Shown here: positions 10,336 to 20,512 of the stretch, in pieces
Layout of the letters: every line of letters begins with the position of its first letter
Numbering within the stretch: the first letter of the stretch is position 1
Source of the DNA: Leishmania infantum JPCM5
Lineage: Eukaryota > Euglenozoa > Kinetoplastea > Trypanosomatida > Trypanosomatidae
DNA length: 64,000 nucleotides
NCBI RefSeq assembly: GCF_000002875.2
Contig: NC_009399.2
Span: 515,635 to 579,634, forward strand
Direction: 5' to 3'
Made by a program: the position numbers and the translations under genes
Notes under the pieces: model-generated
Database searches by the model: none
What the model saw: only the letters and a program-made list of their open reading frames with translations
Told to the model about the DNA's origin: nothing

Positions 10336-11572
10336 CGCGGTGACTAATCAATGACGAAGGGAGGCAAGAGGGGTTTAACTCGGTATGGCGGAGAGGGAGG
10401 AAGTGTCGAGGCCAAATACACGAACACCCACGGACGGAGCCACGCCAGGCGGGCGTGGCGAGACAACAGGAATAAAAGCAGGAGAACGCGTACAATGAGC
10501 TCTCACAGGCAGGGCCGATCACACAGGCACGCACAGCAGCGAGGGAGCGAGGTGCGGAGAAGCGTCAGCTGTGTGCGTATGCGCGTGCGTTCGCCCAGAA
10601 ATATATATATATATATAAACGAAGAGACAGAGGGCGAGAGGTAGACGAGTAAAATAAGCCGGCCGGTATAACATGTATCTCTCTCACTAGATATATGCAC
10701 GTATGCGTGTGTGTGTCTGGTGTCTGGGGTATTAGAAAAGAGACGAAGGGGTGGGGGTCGGCGGACGTAGGCTGTGGGGGCGTAACGGTCCCTGTGTGTG
10801 TGTATGAGTTCGCCAACCTGTGTGGCCTCGTACGTGACTGGGCGAGGAGGAGAAAGGGGTAGGGAGGGGTGCGCGGCAGCGACAACGTCTGTGATTGAGC
10901 AGAGGTTGCAAGGGAGGCGAGAGGGAAAGGCTGGGGCGGTCTGGAGCGTGGTGGTGGTGGAGACTGCTGAGCGTTGCGTGTGAACTTTAGCGTGTGTGTG
11001 TGTGTGTCACTCGTGAGATGCGTAATCCTGCAACGTGCGCATGATTACCATGAGAGAGAGAGGGTGGAGAACGAAGAGACATCACCAAGTAGCTAGATGT
11101 GAATCAGCTGTGGACGTCAGAGGCTCGTGGCCCGCCTACAAGGGCCCACTGATCCTGTACGCGTGCATGCTTGTGCCTCTGCGCTTGGGGGTGGAGGTTG
11201 GGGCCTACTCGGGTGTGCTGAGGCTAGCGACGCAGGGTTACACAACGTACCTGAGCCTCCCCCCTCTCCCTCCCCAGCCCCATCAGCGGCAACCCCCTCA
11301 AACACCCTATCAACCGTCCACACACACCCTCTTTCTCCAGGTCTCTTGTCTCGCCTCCAGCCTTTACATCTTCACTCTAAGCCTGACGTGAAAGATGCGA
11401 GAGAGGAGGGCATGGGGACCCGCAGAGGCGAACGGCGCGTGCGTGACGGTTTGGGCGACTTTCATTGCCGACACTTTAAGCGATGCAGTCGGATGCGGTT
11501 GGCTGGATGCACACACACACACACACACATTCAACAACGATGAGAGAGGAGGGGGGCCACCAGAGGTTAGCG
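10336..11572. other. Spacer upstream of the USP7-like gene
   Basis: No gene is seen here. The stretch contains a TA microsatellite (about 10601-10618), TG tracts near 10707 and 10992-11005, CA at 11511-11528 and purine-rich runs. The part next to 10336 has the pyrimidine tract plus AG expected of the USP7-like splice acceptor (the tract reads CCCCTCTTGCCTCCCTTC, then GATTAG, 8 nt before the ATG). The rest is probably CorA 3' UTR. Confidence 0.55.
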
Positions 11573-12212
11573 GCCGAGACACGCTTGCGCTCTGCGCTGC
11601 AGCATGTCTATTTCTCTGCCATGCAACATGAGGTCGAACCCCACTCTTGCACCGGGCCCTGTCACAGGCCCCTATCGCCTGGTGCGAAGCAGCTGCAGAG
11701 ACACACGTGACAGCAGTGCACCAACTCGGTCATCTGAGGGCTCGGCCTCCGCCTCAAACTCTAGCCGCCACCCACCCGCCCTCACAGGTCGCCCCGCAGC
11801 CGCTCACGTTGTGCCGGTCGCCACACGGTGCGATCCCATCGCGATGGCACAGGCTCCCCAACAGTAGCAGGACGGTGTGAGGGCCGGGGGTGGGATGCGT
11901 TCGAGTCACGCCGACACTCTCTGCCCATCACATGAATCGTGCGTGTGCGCTGTCGCAGGTTGCTCCGGTGCAACGCCATCCGGCACCTGACGGCCGCCAT
12001 CCGCAGCGCCATCTTACTCTGACCTCCCTACGTTGTAGGTGCTTGACCCTGTCACCAGGAGAAGCGGTCCCGCACTGGCAGGGATATAGGAGGGAGAGGA
12101 GGGGGCGCTGCTGGGCTTCCTCCCCAGAGACAGAGTTGGGGTGCACGGATGACCCCCCCCCCCCGGGAGCGCCACGCGCTGCCGGGTGCCCCCACCCCAC
12201 CCCGTTTCACCA
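11573..12212 (+). mobile_element. Repeat copy A, probable SIDER2-type retroposon
   Basis: This 640-bp segment matches the reverse complement of 36475-37113 with only four substitutions, all transitions, and one base of difference in a C homopolymer (12 C here, 11 in the other copy). Similarity stops abruptly at both ends. Size, lack of coding content and position in a 3' UTR fit the SIDER2 family (short truncated LINE-derived retroposons of Leishmania). I assign this family from general features, not a consensus comparison. A short A-run lies about 30 nt past the 12212 end, so I tentatively call the plus strand as sense, which would put it antisense to the CorA transcript. No target-site duplication was found. 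Confidence 0.7.
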
Positions 12213-12772
12213 GGAGCACAGCCGCACACACCTACGAGGAAAAAACGGGAGAGGGGGAGGGGGCGAGACGGAGGGGGAGCGCGCCACAGAGACGCAGCGA
12301 GGGTCGACGGGTGGGGAGGGTGATTAAGGCGGAATGCACCGTGAGACCGATAAATCGATGGGGACAAGAACGGCGACAGGACACACTGGCAGCATCAACA
12401 GCAGCTGCGGGCGTGGAGGGTCATGGCGCTCGGGTTGAGCAATCTCCGGCGTCATTCTTCCTGTGATCCTCCCCACGTCACCACACCACCCTTTTACCAG
12501 CACCAAAGCATACACCGACACCCCGTTAGACGCGGCGCACCATTGAGCCAAGCGGCAAGAAATCGATATAGAGAGACGCACACACGCACGCAGACAGCCA
12601 AGTGCAATCCCATCCACGCGCGCGCGCATACATCCACAGAGGCGCGGTGGCTGTCCGCAGAGGACACCAAAGAAAAGCCGAGTTAGAGGGGTGGTGGTGG
12701 CTGGGGCTGCAGTTCATCCGTTGAACGGGTCCGCCCCTCCCCTCCCGCACGCCTAGAAAACGCGCCGGCGCC
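12213..12772. other. Spacer between repeat A and the CorA stop codon
   Basis: This is probable 3' UTR of the CorA-like gene. It is purine-rich at 12236-12290, and short CACA tracts lie near 12578-12592. I see no gene in it. Confidence 0.55.
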
Positions 12773-15274
12773 TCAGTGCTCGCGCACAAAGAGGACATGC
12801 ATGGCGATGACCAAGATGATGCACAGGGTCCAAAAGAAGGCGTAGCCGTAGTCCCACGTCAGCTCCGGAAAGTTCTTCTGGAAGTTCATGCCATACACGC
12901 CAGCCAGGAACGTCACCGGTGTAAAGAGCATCGTCACGCGCGTCAGCACGGCCATCAGCTCAGTGGTGCGGAAGCTCTGCAGGGAGATGTGCAGGTTCAG
13001 CAGAGTCTTGGCGTCATCCCGCACCTCCAGAGCGCGGTCGCTGATCTCAATGCAGGACGCACACATCTGCCCCGCCATCTCACGCGAGCACAGCCGCAGC
13101 TTCGTGAACGCCTTGGCCAGAACTGCCTGGGTGACGTTGATCATCCGGTGCTGCACGCTCGTGCGACGGTGCAGGTGGTGCAGGAAGCTGTTCATCTCCC
13201 CCTTGTTCATCGGCGAGCGGTCCTGCTCGTCCAGCAGCCGGCGCAGAAACGGCGACCGCGAGCTGCCGGCGAAGTGGTGCAGAATCCGCTTATCGATGTA
13301 GTGGCCGGACACCTCCGGCGTCGTCACGGCCGGCTTCTCCACGAACAGCTTCGCTTCGCACTTTTCAAGGAGCGCCGTGTGCACGTCGAGGCTGAGGTGG
13401 TAAGTGTAGATGGCGTCGTCGATGATCTTGAGTAGGAACTCCTGGAAGGATACGTTGCTGTTCTCGATGACCCTCTTCCACTGTGAGCGCAGGTTCGCCA
13501 TGCTGTGCGTGTCGACGCGGTGCAGGGTAATGACGATGTGCTGCTTCAGGTCCACAACGATAATCCACCGATTCGTCAGCTCCATCACGCTGTCGTCGGA
13601 GATGGCGATCTTTTCGGTCGCCACACGCAGGTTGAGCAGGTACTGGCCAGCGTAGATGGGCGACTCGCAAACCTGCGGCAGCACCAGCGTGTGATCGCGG
13701 TCGACGAGGAACGACTCGCACAACTTGAAGCGGTTGGTTAGGTAGCGCAGTGTCGCGTTGTACTGTTGCCGGCTGGCGTCTCTGCCCGTCACGTCCACCC
13801 AATACCAGTTGAAGCTCTGCTCAAAGTACGAAGACTTGGCTCTGCGGGACTTGGAGGAGGAGGAGTGCGTCGTCGTCATCTCCTCCCAGGCGCGGCGCTC
13901 CTCCAGCGTCATCTCCGCCAGCTGGAAGACCTGCGAGTCTCGGGTCGGCATCGCCATCATGACCGGCTCGTCGTGGCCAGGCTTGGTCACTGAGGTACGC
14001 GGCTTGGCTGGAATGACCTGCGACTGTCCCTTGTGAACGAAGATCGGGTCACGGAGTTGGGAGGTGTGCAGCTCGACGTCGCGGAAGTGATTGCCAGAGC
14101 CGCCGCGGCTGTTGAAGTATTGGATACACACAACATCCTCCTTGTTGAGTACCGCATGAATGTGCGGTGCCGGACCGCCGGCGCGAGCTCCATCGTCCCG
14201 GTGCAAGAAGGCACCATACTTGGCCTTGCCGCGGCCGTCGGGAACGGTGGCGGAGGTGGCGTAGCGGGCGACGCTGCTGCCCGTCGCTGCGGTCGCGGCG
14301 CCGATAGCGCTGCCGCTGGGGGACGCGAAGGGGCCGTCTTTGGTGTCTGCTGCAGTGGCTAGCGTTGGCGTCGGCACCGCTGCGCCACTCGCCAAGTTGC
14401 TTGTGAGAGGGTCTTCAGAAGGAATCTCCTGGTAGCCGTGCCGCCCGTGCGCGCCGGCGCAGCACTCCTCTTGCCCCCCTCTCTCACGGCTGCCAAATCC
14501 TACGACAGCGCCCCCCCTGCTCAGCAGCGGGGAGCGCACGAGCCGCGGCGCATCGTTGTATGCGACGCGCAAATGGTGGCCCTCTGTCAAGTGGTGGCCG
14601 AGCAAGCCCTCCTCGATCGGGTCGTTGAGGGTGCGCCACACGTTGGAGCGCGGCACAATGATGAAGCGATTGCTCGACGACGACGACGACGACGATGACT
14701 TCGACGATGACGAGGAACGGCTGGGGCGGTGGCTGGCACTCCTGGGGTCAACACCAGTGGTGGCGCGCGAGCGGGCATCGCGGGACGGCCGCGTGCAAGT
14801 CGACGTAGAGGCCGAGCGCGAGGTGTTGCGCGAACGGCGACCACGGCGACGGTGGCGGCGCCCGCGTGACCGCTTTGACTTGCTCTTGTACGTGGACGCC
14901 GAGGACGCGGCCGAGTCCAGGATCTGCTGCTTCGCTTGAGCGAACTCCTCCCTGGTGAGCCCGCCCTTCTGATGCAGTTCGTGCAAACCCCTGATCGACT
15001 CCACAATCTCGAGTGGCCGCCGCGCGTAGGAATGCGCATTGCTCACGCGAGCCTCCGCGGAGGCGAGCGGCACCACGACGTTAGCGAGGTTCTGCACACG
15101 TGGCGGTAGTGGCGCATGGCTGGACCCCAGCTCGCTCGCCGCGCTAGGGTGCTCGACGGAGGGCGGGGTGAGGAAGGTGGAGGTGCCAAGGTTCGTCAGC
15201 CGATCCGGCGACGTCATGGTAACCTCCTCTGCCCGTAACGACGCCGGAGTCTCCGTTGAGGCGTTAGATGACAT
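12773..15274 (-). CDS. CorA-like Mg2+ transporter with SHOCT motif
   Basis: This 833-residue protein ends in the CorA signature. The first transmembrane helix reads VTFLAGVYGMNF with the GMN selectivity motif at about 795-797, a loop with PELTWDYGY follows, and the second helix ends only a few residues from the C terminus. Two C-terminal helices with GMN are diagnostic of CorA/Mrs2 pentameric Mg2+ channels. The long N-terminal part is unusual. A SHOCT-like helix-turn motif (IRGLHELHQKGGLTREEF, about residues 93-110) is followed by an Arg/Ser-rich segment and poly-Ser runs (about 130-200), then a soluble CorA-type domain. The open frame extends upstream to 15361, but that codon is GTG, so I start at the first ATG (15274, MSSNAS). 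The target membrane is not evident: it could be plasma membrane, mitochondrion or an acidic organelle. The gene sits in the interval enclosed by the two inverted repeat copies. Confidence 0.88.
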   Translation of the reverse strand: MSSNASTETPASLRAEEVTMTSPDRLTNLGTSTFLTPPSVEHPSAASELGSSHAPLPPRVQNLANVVVPLASAEARVSNAHSYARRPLEIVESIRGLHELHQKGGLTREEFAQAKQQILDSAASSASTYKSKSKRSRGRRHRRRGRRSRNTSRSASTSTCTRPSRDARSRATTGVDPRSASHRPSRSSSSSKSSSSSSSSSNRFIIVPRSNVWRTLNDPIEEGLLGHHLTEGHHLRVAYNDAPRLVRSPLLSRGGAVVGFGSRERGGQEECCAGAHGRHGYQEIPSEDPLTSNLASGAAVPTPTLATAADTKDGPFASPSGSAIGAATAATGSSVARYATSATVPDGRGKAKYGAFLHRDDGARAGGPAPHIHAVLNKEDVVCIQYFNSRGGSGNHFRDVELHTSQLRDPIFVHKGQSQVIPAKPRTSVTKPGHDEPVMMAMPTRDSQVFQLAEMTLEERRAWEEMTTTHSSSSKSRRAKSSYFEQSFNWYWVDVTGRDASRQQYNATLRYLTNRFKLCESFLVDRDHTLVLPQVCESPIYAGQYLLNLRVATEKIAISDDSVMELTNRWIIVVDLKQHIVITLHRVDTHSMANLRSQWKRVIENSNVSFQEFLLKIIDDAIYTYHLSLDVHTALLEKCEAKLFVEKPAVTTPEVSGHYIDKRILHHFAGSSRSPFLRRLLDEQDRSPMNKGEMNSFLHHLHRRTSVQHRMINVTQAVLAKAFTKLRLCSREMAGQMCASCIEISDRALEVRDDAKTLLNLHISLQSFRTTELMAVLTRVTMLFTPVTFLAGVYGMNFQKNFPELTWDYGYAFFWTLCIILVIAMHVLFVREH

Positions 15275-16144
15275 GAGGCCGCGCGCCGGGTGCGCTGATT
15301 CACACAAGGACCCTCTCTCTCTTCTTGTAAGAGCAGCCACAGCAGTGTGGTGTGCACGCACGCCGCGCGGCGAAGCCCCTCAGGCTTTCCCTGATTATGA
15401 AGGACGCGCAGGCCTCCGGCCAGCGTCGGCGAGTAGTAAATAGAGGTGAGGCCGAGAAGAAGACCGTCGGCACCGGGCCTTCTGCAAAGTGGTGCGCCGC
15501 TTGAGATTGGCGTATTATATGTGTGTGGGGTGTGCTTGCGGCGAATTCTTTTTTGAGAATGGGGAGGGGGTGTGGGGCGTGAGATGGACGCGAATGCGGA
15601 GAGGGCCGCATATCTGTTCAGGTGGAGCCGCGCGTGCGTGTGCGTTCAAACTTATGCAGACAAAGAAACGGACAAGCGCACGCTGCGCTACACGAAGTCG
15701 CGACGACGCTGACGGGCACGCCGTGACGCGCGTTCACGGGTCCGCCTTTCGCTTCTCGCCTGCACAGCGAGACGAAAAGGGGCAAGGGGACGGGGGTGCG
15801 GCAATGCTCAACGGTGCACACGCACACACGCACACACGCACACACACACAACTGTTCATGCGACGGTTGAACTCTGTGGCGTCGTCACTTCGATTACTTG
15901 TAAAGCTGCGAGCTGCTAAACACACACATACACACGCACTGGAGCTCATCGCTCTCGCTACAGCCGCGTCTCTGCGTGTGTGTGTGTGTGTGTGTGCGTG
16001 GCTTCAATGCAGCTGCAAGACGCAACGCCGAGGGAGACAGCTGCAGCACGAGTTACGAAAGAAGAAGCTAGAGCCCAACGGCCAGACTTTGCAAACCTTA
16101 CGTTCCCCACCAGCACCAAAATACATCGACTCAGATCCGCACCA
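15275..16144. other. Spacer between EIF4G2 and the CorA-like gene
   Basis: No gene is seen here. This stretch holds the EIF4G2 3' UTR and CorA 5' region, with CA tracts at 15819-15850 and 15921-15937 and a TG tract at 15977-15993. Confidence 0.55.
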
Positions 16145-19100
16145 TTACTCAGCCTTGCCACCGCCACCGCCGGTGCCTCGACGCGAGTCCTCGCGCAAAA
16201 TGCCGCGACCATTGCCACCGCCGCCACCCCCTCGATGAAGTGCGGTGCCGTTGCCGCGGCTACCACCACTACCGCCGCGGCCACGGTCAAAGTGGCCGCT
16301 GCCTCGCCCGGAGCGCGAGCCGCCGTGCTGACGGTCGTAGCGACCCCCACCGCCGTGGCGGCTGCCATCGTGACTACTAGCGTAGTTCGATGACGTCGAC
16401 AACGACCCTGTGGGCTGCTGCTGCAGCGATTCGTCTTTGCTGCCCCCTGCCCTGGAGTGCCGCTCGTTTCCGCCCTCTCCTTGGCTGCGGCGACGGTTCT
16501 TGTAGGAGTTGCGGTACAGTCGCTTGCTGCTGTCCCCGTCGCCGCGTGCTGTCCGGAAGGAGCCGTTGCTCTGGTTGCTCCGCCGTGGTGACAGCTGCCG
16601 CTCCGAGTGGCGGCTGCTGGTGTGCTCGCTGTCTGCATCGCGGCGCGGTGGGTGGCTGTCGCGGGGGCGGAACTCACCGAAGCTGCTGGCGTTGGAGCTC
16701 TGCAATCCATCCACAGACCCCGTTCCCCCGCCAACGCCGCCACCGTTGTTGCCGTTGCCGTTGCTATTCGTAGCCACTGCACCGTTCACGGAGCGCATAG
16801 AAATGCTGCCGCTGAGCAGGATGTCATCGGTGCCGCGGCGATCCATGATACGCGGGTACTCGGCGCTCGGCGGTGCAGCCAGCGCGTGGCCGCCCTCTTG
16901 GGTTGGTTTCTCGATGGCACCATCGCGCTCCGCCTCGTAAAAGCGATCTGCCCGCTCCATCGTCTCGTCGGACACAATGTGCATGCACACAAACTTGCGC
17001 AGCACTCGGGCTGCGGCCGACATCGTCATGGGGCGAGGCGTGTAGCGGAGAATCTCGTAGACCTCGGTCACAACGGCGATCTCGCGTTCCGCGCGTGCCA
17101 CGCCGTCGACGGTGATTTGAAGGAGGTCCATGCTGTCCTCCACGAGAGCATCACCGTTGGAGCACAGCTCTGCGATGAGAAGCGCGCTAAGCACCTCCGC
17201 AGCAAGCGTCGAGTCGCGGCTCGTCGTCCGAGGTGACGTGCGCAGCTGCTCGAAGATGACTTCTCGTGAAGGTGAGCCGGTGCGGAAGGCGTGGTAGAGC
17301 CGCAACTCCAGCGACTGCTGTCGCACGTCGCTGAAGCCGACGATGTTATCGAGCAGCGCCTGCGCCTCGCTGGGGCCGCCGGACATCACGAGACTGTGCA
17401 GCACAAGCAGCGGTCGGTACCGCACGAAGCACTGCGCCTCCGTCGACGCCTGCCACGGCAGCTTTTCCGGGGCGACGAGCACATGTGTCATGTATTTTCC
17501 TACTTCGACGAGGTAGCTGCGCACGGCGGGTGGAGCGGTGTACACGAGCAGCTCGAGGCCCTCGTTCAGGAGCTCTTCGTCGTAGACGACACGCGCGTGG
17601 TCGGACAGGACGAGTTGCGCCCAGAACTGGAAGACGTGGAGGTCCTCGTAGAGCTTACCTTCGATGGCACGCTGCAGGGCCTCCATGGCGGCCTCGTGCA
17701 GCTGCTCGCGACACATCGCCACCGTCTCCGCCGCCTCCTCGCTGCTCGCGTTCGTGTGCGCCGTCAGCTGCTCTACGCAGGCGACAAGCACGGCGCCGGT
17801 CTGCTTGCGTGTCTTCTCTTCCTTGACAACGGAGAGACAGCGGTCCATCCACGCCCCGAGGGCCGGCAGCACATTGCCGTACGTGTCGAAGAGCTGCGCG
17901 GCCACCTCATCGGCGCTGCATTGGCCACTGGAGAAGGCCGCCATCAGCTTCGCGATAGCCTCAGGGCGCACGTGCTGAAGAGTTGACCGCGACGTTAGCG
18001 TGACGGTGGGGCGTGTGATGGCGCCAGTAACAGGAGACTCGGTGGCGGCCATGCCGTTGATCGAGCCGGCTGAGTCGCTAAGACTCACACTGCCCACCTG
18101 CTTACTGCGTGGCGCTGGCAGAGGCTGCCCACCCACCATCGTGGAGCTCATCGACAGCTGCCCGCTCGCGTCTGCCGCAGTGACTACTGGCAACGCCGCT
18201 GTAACCGACAGCGGGGCGGGTGAGACTGCGGAGACCACCCCCTGCTCAGAGACGTCGCAAGGCGGCGGTGACTGCGTCGGCGAGATGTGCGTCAGCTGAG
18301 GCGTCACGAAAGCCGCCACACTCGGCGTACCACTCATCATCGGCGAGGCCGGCTCCTTGGGCAGCATGGCCCGCAGGTCATCGACCGTAGACATGAGCAC
18401 GAAGCGGCAGCGGCTGATGGCATAGTGCTTCACCCAGTACTCCAGCTGGCTCAGCAGCTGCGGCAGCATCCGGCGCCCCTCTGCGGAGTGTACAAAGTAG
18501 CGCTTCTTGGCGGTCTTTACGACGGTGATAATCTCGTCCACCTGCGACTCCGTTGGTGTGTACGACGGCGGCACGGCAAACTCTCCGAACTCGGAGCCGA
18601 GACAGCAGATGCGGAAGATGACGGAAATAACAGAAGCGGCGACGATATCGCGCAGGAACAGCTCGCACACGAATCGGACGTTGCCACACATGCGGTCGCG
18701 ACGCTCCTTCTCCGTCTCGCCGCCAATCGCCTGAGCGCCTTCGATGGCGGACGTCAGCGGGGAGGACACGTCGTCCGCCGCCGTCGACATCGTCGTCGGA
18801 CTGGACGCGTCCGTCTCCTCAGCTCGGATGCTCTGCAGAAACTCGGCCTGGCAGCGCTTCAACAAAGCCATGCGCAGACGGTACTCAAGGCTCTGTGTCT
18901 TGTCACCGACGATGTGCTGTCCTTGCGGCACCTTGCAGAGGGCCGCGATGAGGTCGGCGTAGCTGTGGCTGAAGTGCTGCTCCCGCACCGCCTTGGTGAA
19001 GAAGGCGTCCACGATCTTCGTCATCTGCTCCGCGTTTGCCTCGGGGATGGGTAGGCGAAGCAGCTCGTTCTTGACTTCGCGAAACTTGACCGGGTCGGTG

Positions 19101-20512
19101 GTCACCTTGTTCAGCACCGCCACCACCATGTGGTGGATCTTCTTCTTCTCCACTTCGCCGAACAGACCCCGGCGGCGCAGCGAGCCCTGCGCGAGCGAGA
19201 TCGGTGCCTCCTGGCGGCCCTCCCACACATCACCGAGCGCCTCCAGCGCATTCGACTTCTTCGCTGCGACGCTGGTGCCGGTGCGCAGGGCAGCAGAGGA
19301 GCCGAACCCGCCGCCGTCCCGGCTGGGCAGGTCTGCCAGCGCGCCGATCCCAGTCTTCGAGCTGCCGACGGAGCTGAGACTTAGGCTGCCCTTCTTCCCC
19401 TTCTTTGCGGCAGCTCCTATGGCACTCGGAGTCGGGCTCGTGCCGCCCATCCGCAGCGGCGTAAACTTGGCCGCTCGCTCGTTGAACTCGTGCACGAAGC
19501 GCTGCACCCCGGGAGGGACGTGCGCCGTCTCATGGCGGTACTCCATCATCCACGCGGCGATATGCGCCGCATCAAAGGCCACCATCTCACACGTGGTGCG
19601 CAGCTGCGGTGGCTCCGCCGGCGGCTCGTCCTCTGGCGCAGCACTCGGCTCCGCTGCCACCGCAGTCGCCTCATCCCGGCCGTAGTTTTGCGGCACCGCG
19701 GCGGTCTCCCGCTCTTCCGCGCCTACCCTCGTGGCGGCATCGGACGACCTCTGTGCTTCCTCAGCGGTCTCACATCCCTCCTCCTGCTCTGCTGCAGCCG
19801 CCTCGGGCACTGTCTTCCCGTCGGCCCTGCCGGCACTGCTTACTACTTCCGCAGCAGGAGCAGCAGCAGCGTCATCCTTTGTGGCAGTGTCCTTCTCCGC
19901 CTCGTCAGCGGTGACGACTGCGAAGCTACGTGACGGTGCCTCATCGGCAACGTAGTCGAGCGAAGCGTCTGTTTTACCTCCCTCCTCTTCCTTTGCCGTG
20001 CTTTCAGCCTCGTCGGCTGCAGTGGGCGCTGCAGCGTCGTCCGGCGCGTCCGCCCCTATCTGCGCTGTCGCCGCGCTCTCAGTCTCCGCTGGAGCAACAA
20101 CCACGGCGGCAGCAAAGTCCTCTTCGAGAGGTTTGTTGGCGGCTTCCTGCTCGGCCGGTGCCACCGTCACGACCTCTTCCTTTGCCGCCTGCTTCTCTGT
20201 TGCTTCCCGGGAGCGCGACTTGACGGCCTCGGTGGCTGCTGCAGCGGCCGCGTCTTCTACTCGTGCGTCGGCGCGTGGACCGGCAGCGGCGACCTCCGCC
20301 TCCTCGATAGTGGGTGCTGAGCTGGCGTACGGCAAGGCCTGCATGCCGTCTGCGTACTTGGTGAGGCGCTGCCGGGGACCGAACAGGATGTCGTTGAGGG
20401 TGGACGGGAAGGCGTAGAAAGAGCTCGGACTGCTGCGTGATCCCTCCAGATTCCTCGGCACCGAGCTGCACCGCCGCGCTGGCAACAGCACACCACGACC
20501 TGCGTGCTCCAT
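16145..20512 (-). CDS. EIF4G2: eIF4G-type MIF4G-domain translation factor
   Basis: This is a 1455-residue protein with a MIF4G HEAT-repeat domain beginning near residue 455 (GEVEKKKIHHMVVAVLNKVT, then PVKFREVKNELLRLPIP) and running to about 700. That is the eIF4A-binding core of eIF4G scaffolds. The first 450 residues are Ala/Glu-rich, acidic and low-complexity. The C-terminal 200 residues are rich in Ser, Arg and Gly with RGG/GGRG elements, likely RNA-binding and open to arginine methylation. I did not see a canonical YxxxxL-hydrophobic eIF4E-binding motif in the N-terminal region examined. From memory, the chromosome 15 eIF4G paralogue of Leishmania is called EIF4G2. The symbol rests on that synteny. 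A CA/TG dinucleotide run precedes the ATG at 20512. Trypanosomatids carry five eIF4G-like proteins whose roles differ. Confidence 0.85.
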   Translation of the reverse strand: MEHAGRGVLLPARRCSSVPRNLEGSRSSPSSFYAFPSTLNDILFGPRQRLTKYADGMQALPYASSAPTIEEAEVAAAGPRADARVEDAAAAAATEAVKSRSREATEKQAAKEEVVTVAPAEQEAANKPLEEDFAAAVVVAPAETESAATAQIGADAPDDAAAPTAADEAESTAKEEEGGKTDASLDYVADEAPSRSFAVVTADEAEKDTATKDDAAAAPAAEVVSSAGRADGKTVPEAAAAEQEEGCETAEEAQRSSDAATRVGAEERETAAVPQNYGRDEATAVAAEPSAAPEDEPPAEPPQLRTTCEMVAFDAAHIAAWMMEYRHETAHVPPGVQRFVHEFNERAAKFTPLRMGGTSPTPSAIGAAAKKGKKGSLSLSSVGSSKTGIGALADLPSRDGGGFGSSAALRTGTSVAAKKSNALEALGDVWEGRQEAPISLAQGSLRRRGLFGEVEKKKIHHMVVAVLNKVTTDPVKFREVKNELLRLPIPEANAEQMTKIVDAFFTKAVREQHFSHSYADLIAALCKVPQGQHIVGDKTQSLEYRLRMALLKRCQAEFLQSIRAEETDASSPTTMSTAADDVSSPLTSAIEGAQAIGGETEKERRDRMCGNVRFVCELFLRDIVAASVISVIFRICCLGSEFGEFAVPPSYTPTESQVDEIITVVKTAKKRYFVHSAEGRRMLPQLLSQLEYWVKHYAISRCRFVLMSTVDDLRAMLPKEPASPMMSGTPSVAAFVTPQLTHISPTQSPPPCDVSEQGVVSAVSPAPLSVTAALPVVTAADASGQLSMSSTMVGGQPLPAPRSKQVGSVSLSDSAGSINGMAATESPVTGAITRPTVTLTSRSTLQHVRPEAIAKLMAAFSSGQCSADEVAAQLFDTYGNVLPALGAWMDRCLSVVKEEKTRKQTGAVLVACVEQLTAHTNASSEEAAETVAMCREQLHEAAMEALQRAIEGKLYEDLHVFQFWAQLVLSDHARVVYDEELLNEGLELLVYTAPPAVRSYLVEVGKYMTHVLVAPEKLPWQASTEAQCFVRYRPLLVLHSLVMSGGPSEAQALLDNIVGFSDVRQQSLELRLYHAFRTGSPSREVIFEQLRTSPRTTSRDSTLAAEVLSALLIAELCSNGDALVEDSMDLLQITVDGVARAEREIAVVTEVYEILRYTPRPMTMSAAARVLRKFVCMHIVSDETMERADRFYEAERDGAIEKPTQEGGHALAAPPSAEYPRIMDRRGTDDILLSGSISMRSVNGAVATNSNGNGNNGGGVGGGTGSVDGLQSSNASSFGEFRPRDSHPPRRDADSEHTSSRHSERQLSPRRSNQSNGSFRTARGDGDSSKRLYRNSYKNRRRSQGEGGNERHSRAGGSKDESLQQQPTGSLSTSSNYASSHDGSRHGGGGRYDRQHGGSRSGRGSGHFDRGRGGSGGSRGNGTALHRGGGGGGNGRGILREDSRRGTGGGGGKAE

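Noticed and set aside
11881..11915. tRNA-like B-box (GCGTTCGAGTCAC) inside repeat copy A
   Set aside because: It fits only part of the B-box and has no matching A-box or cloverleaf. It is a feature of the repeat, not a tRNA.
12130..12212. Poly-C/poly-G runs as a G-quadruplex or telomeric signal
   Set aside because: Single homopolymer runs without four spaced G-tracts, and no TTAGGG repeats; the region is inside the repeat, away from any chromosome end.
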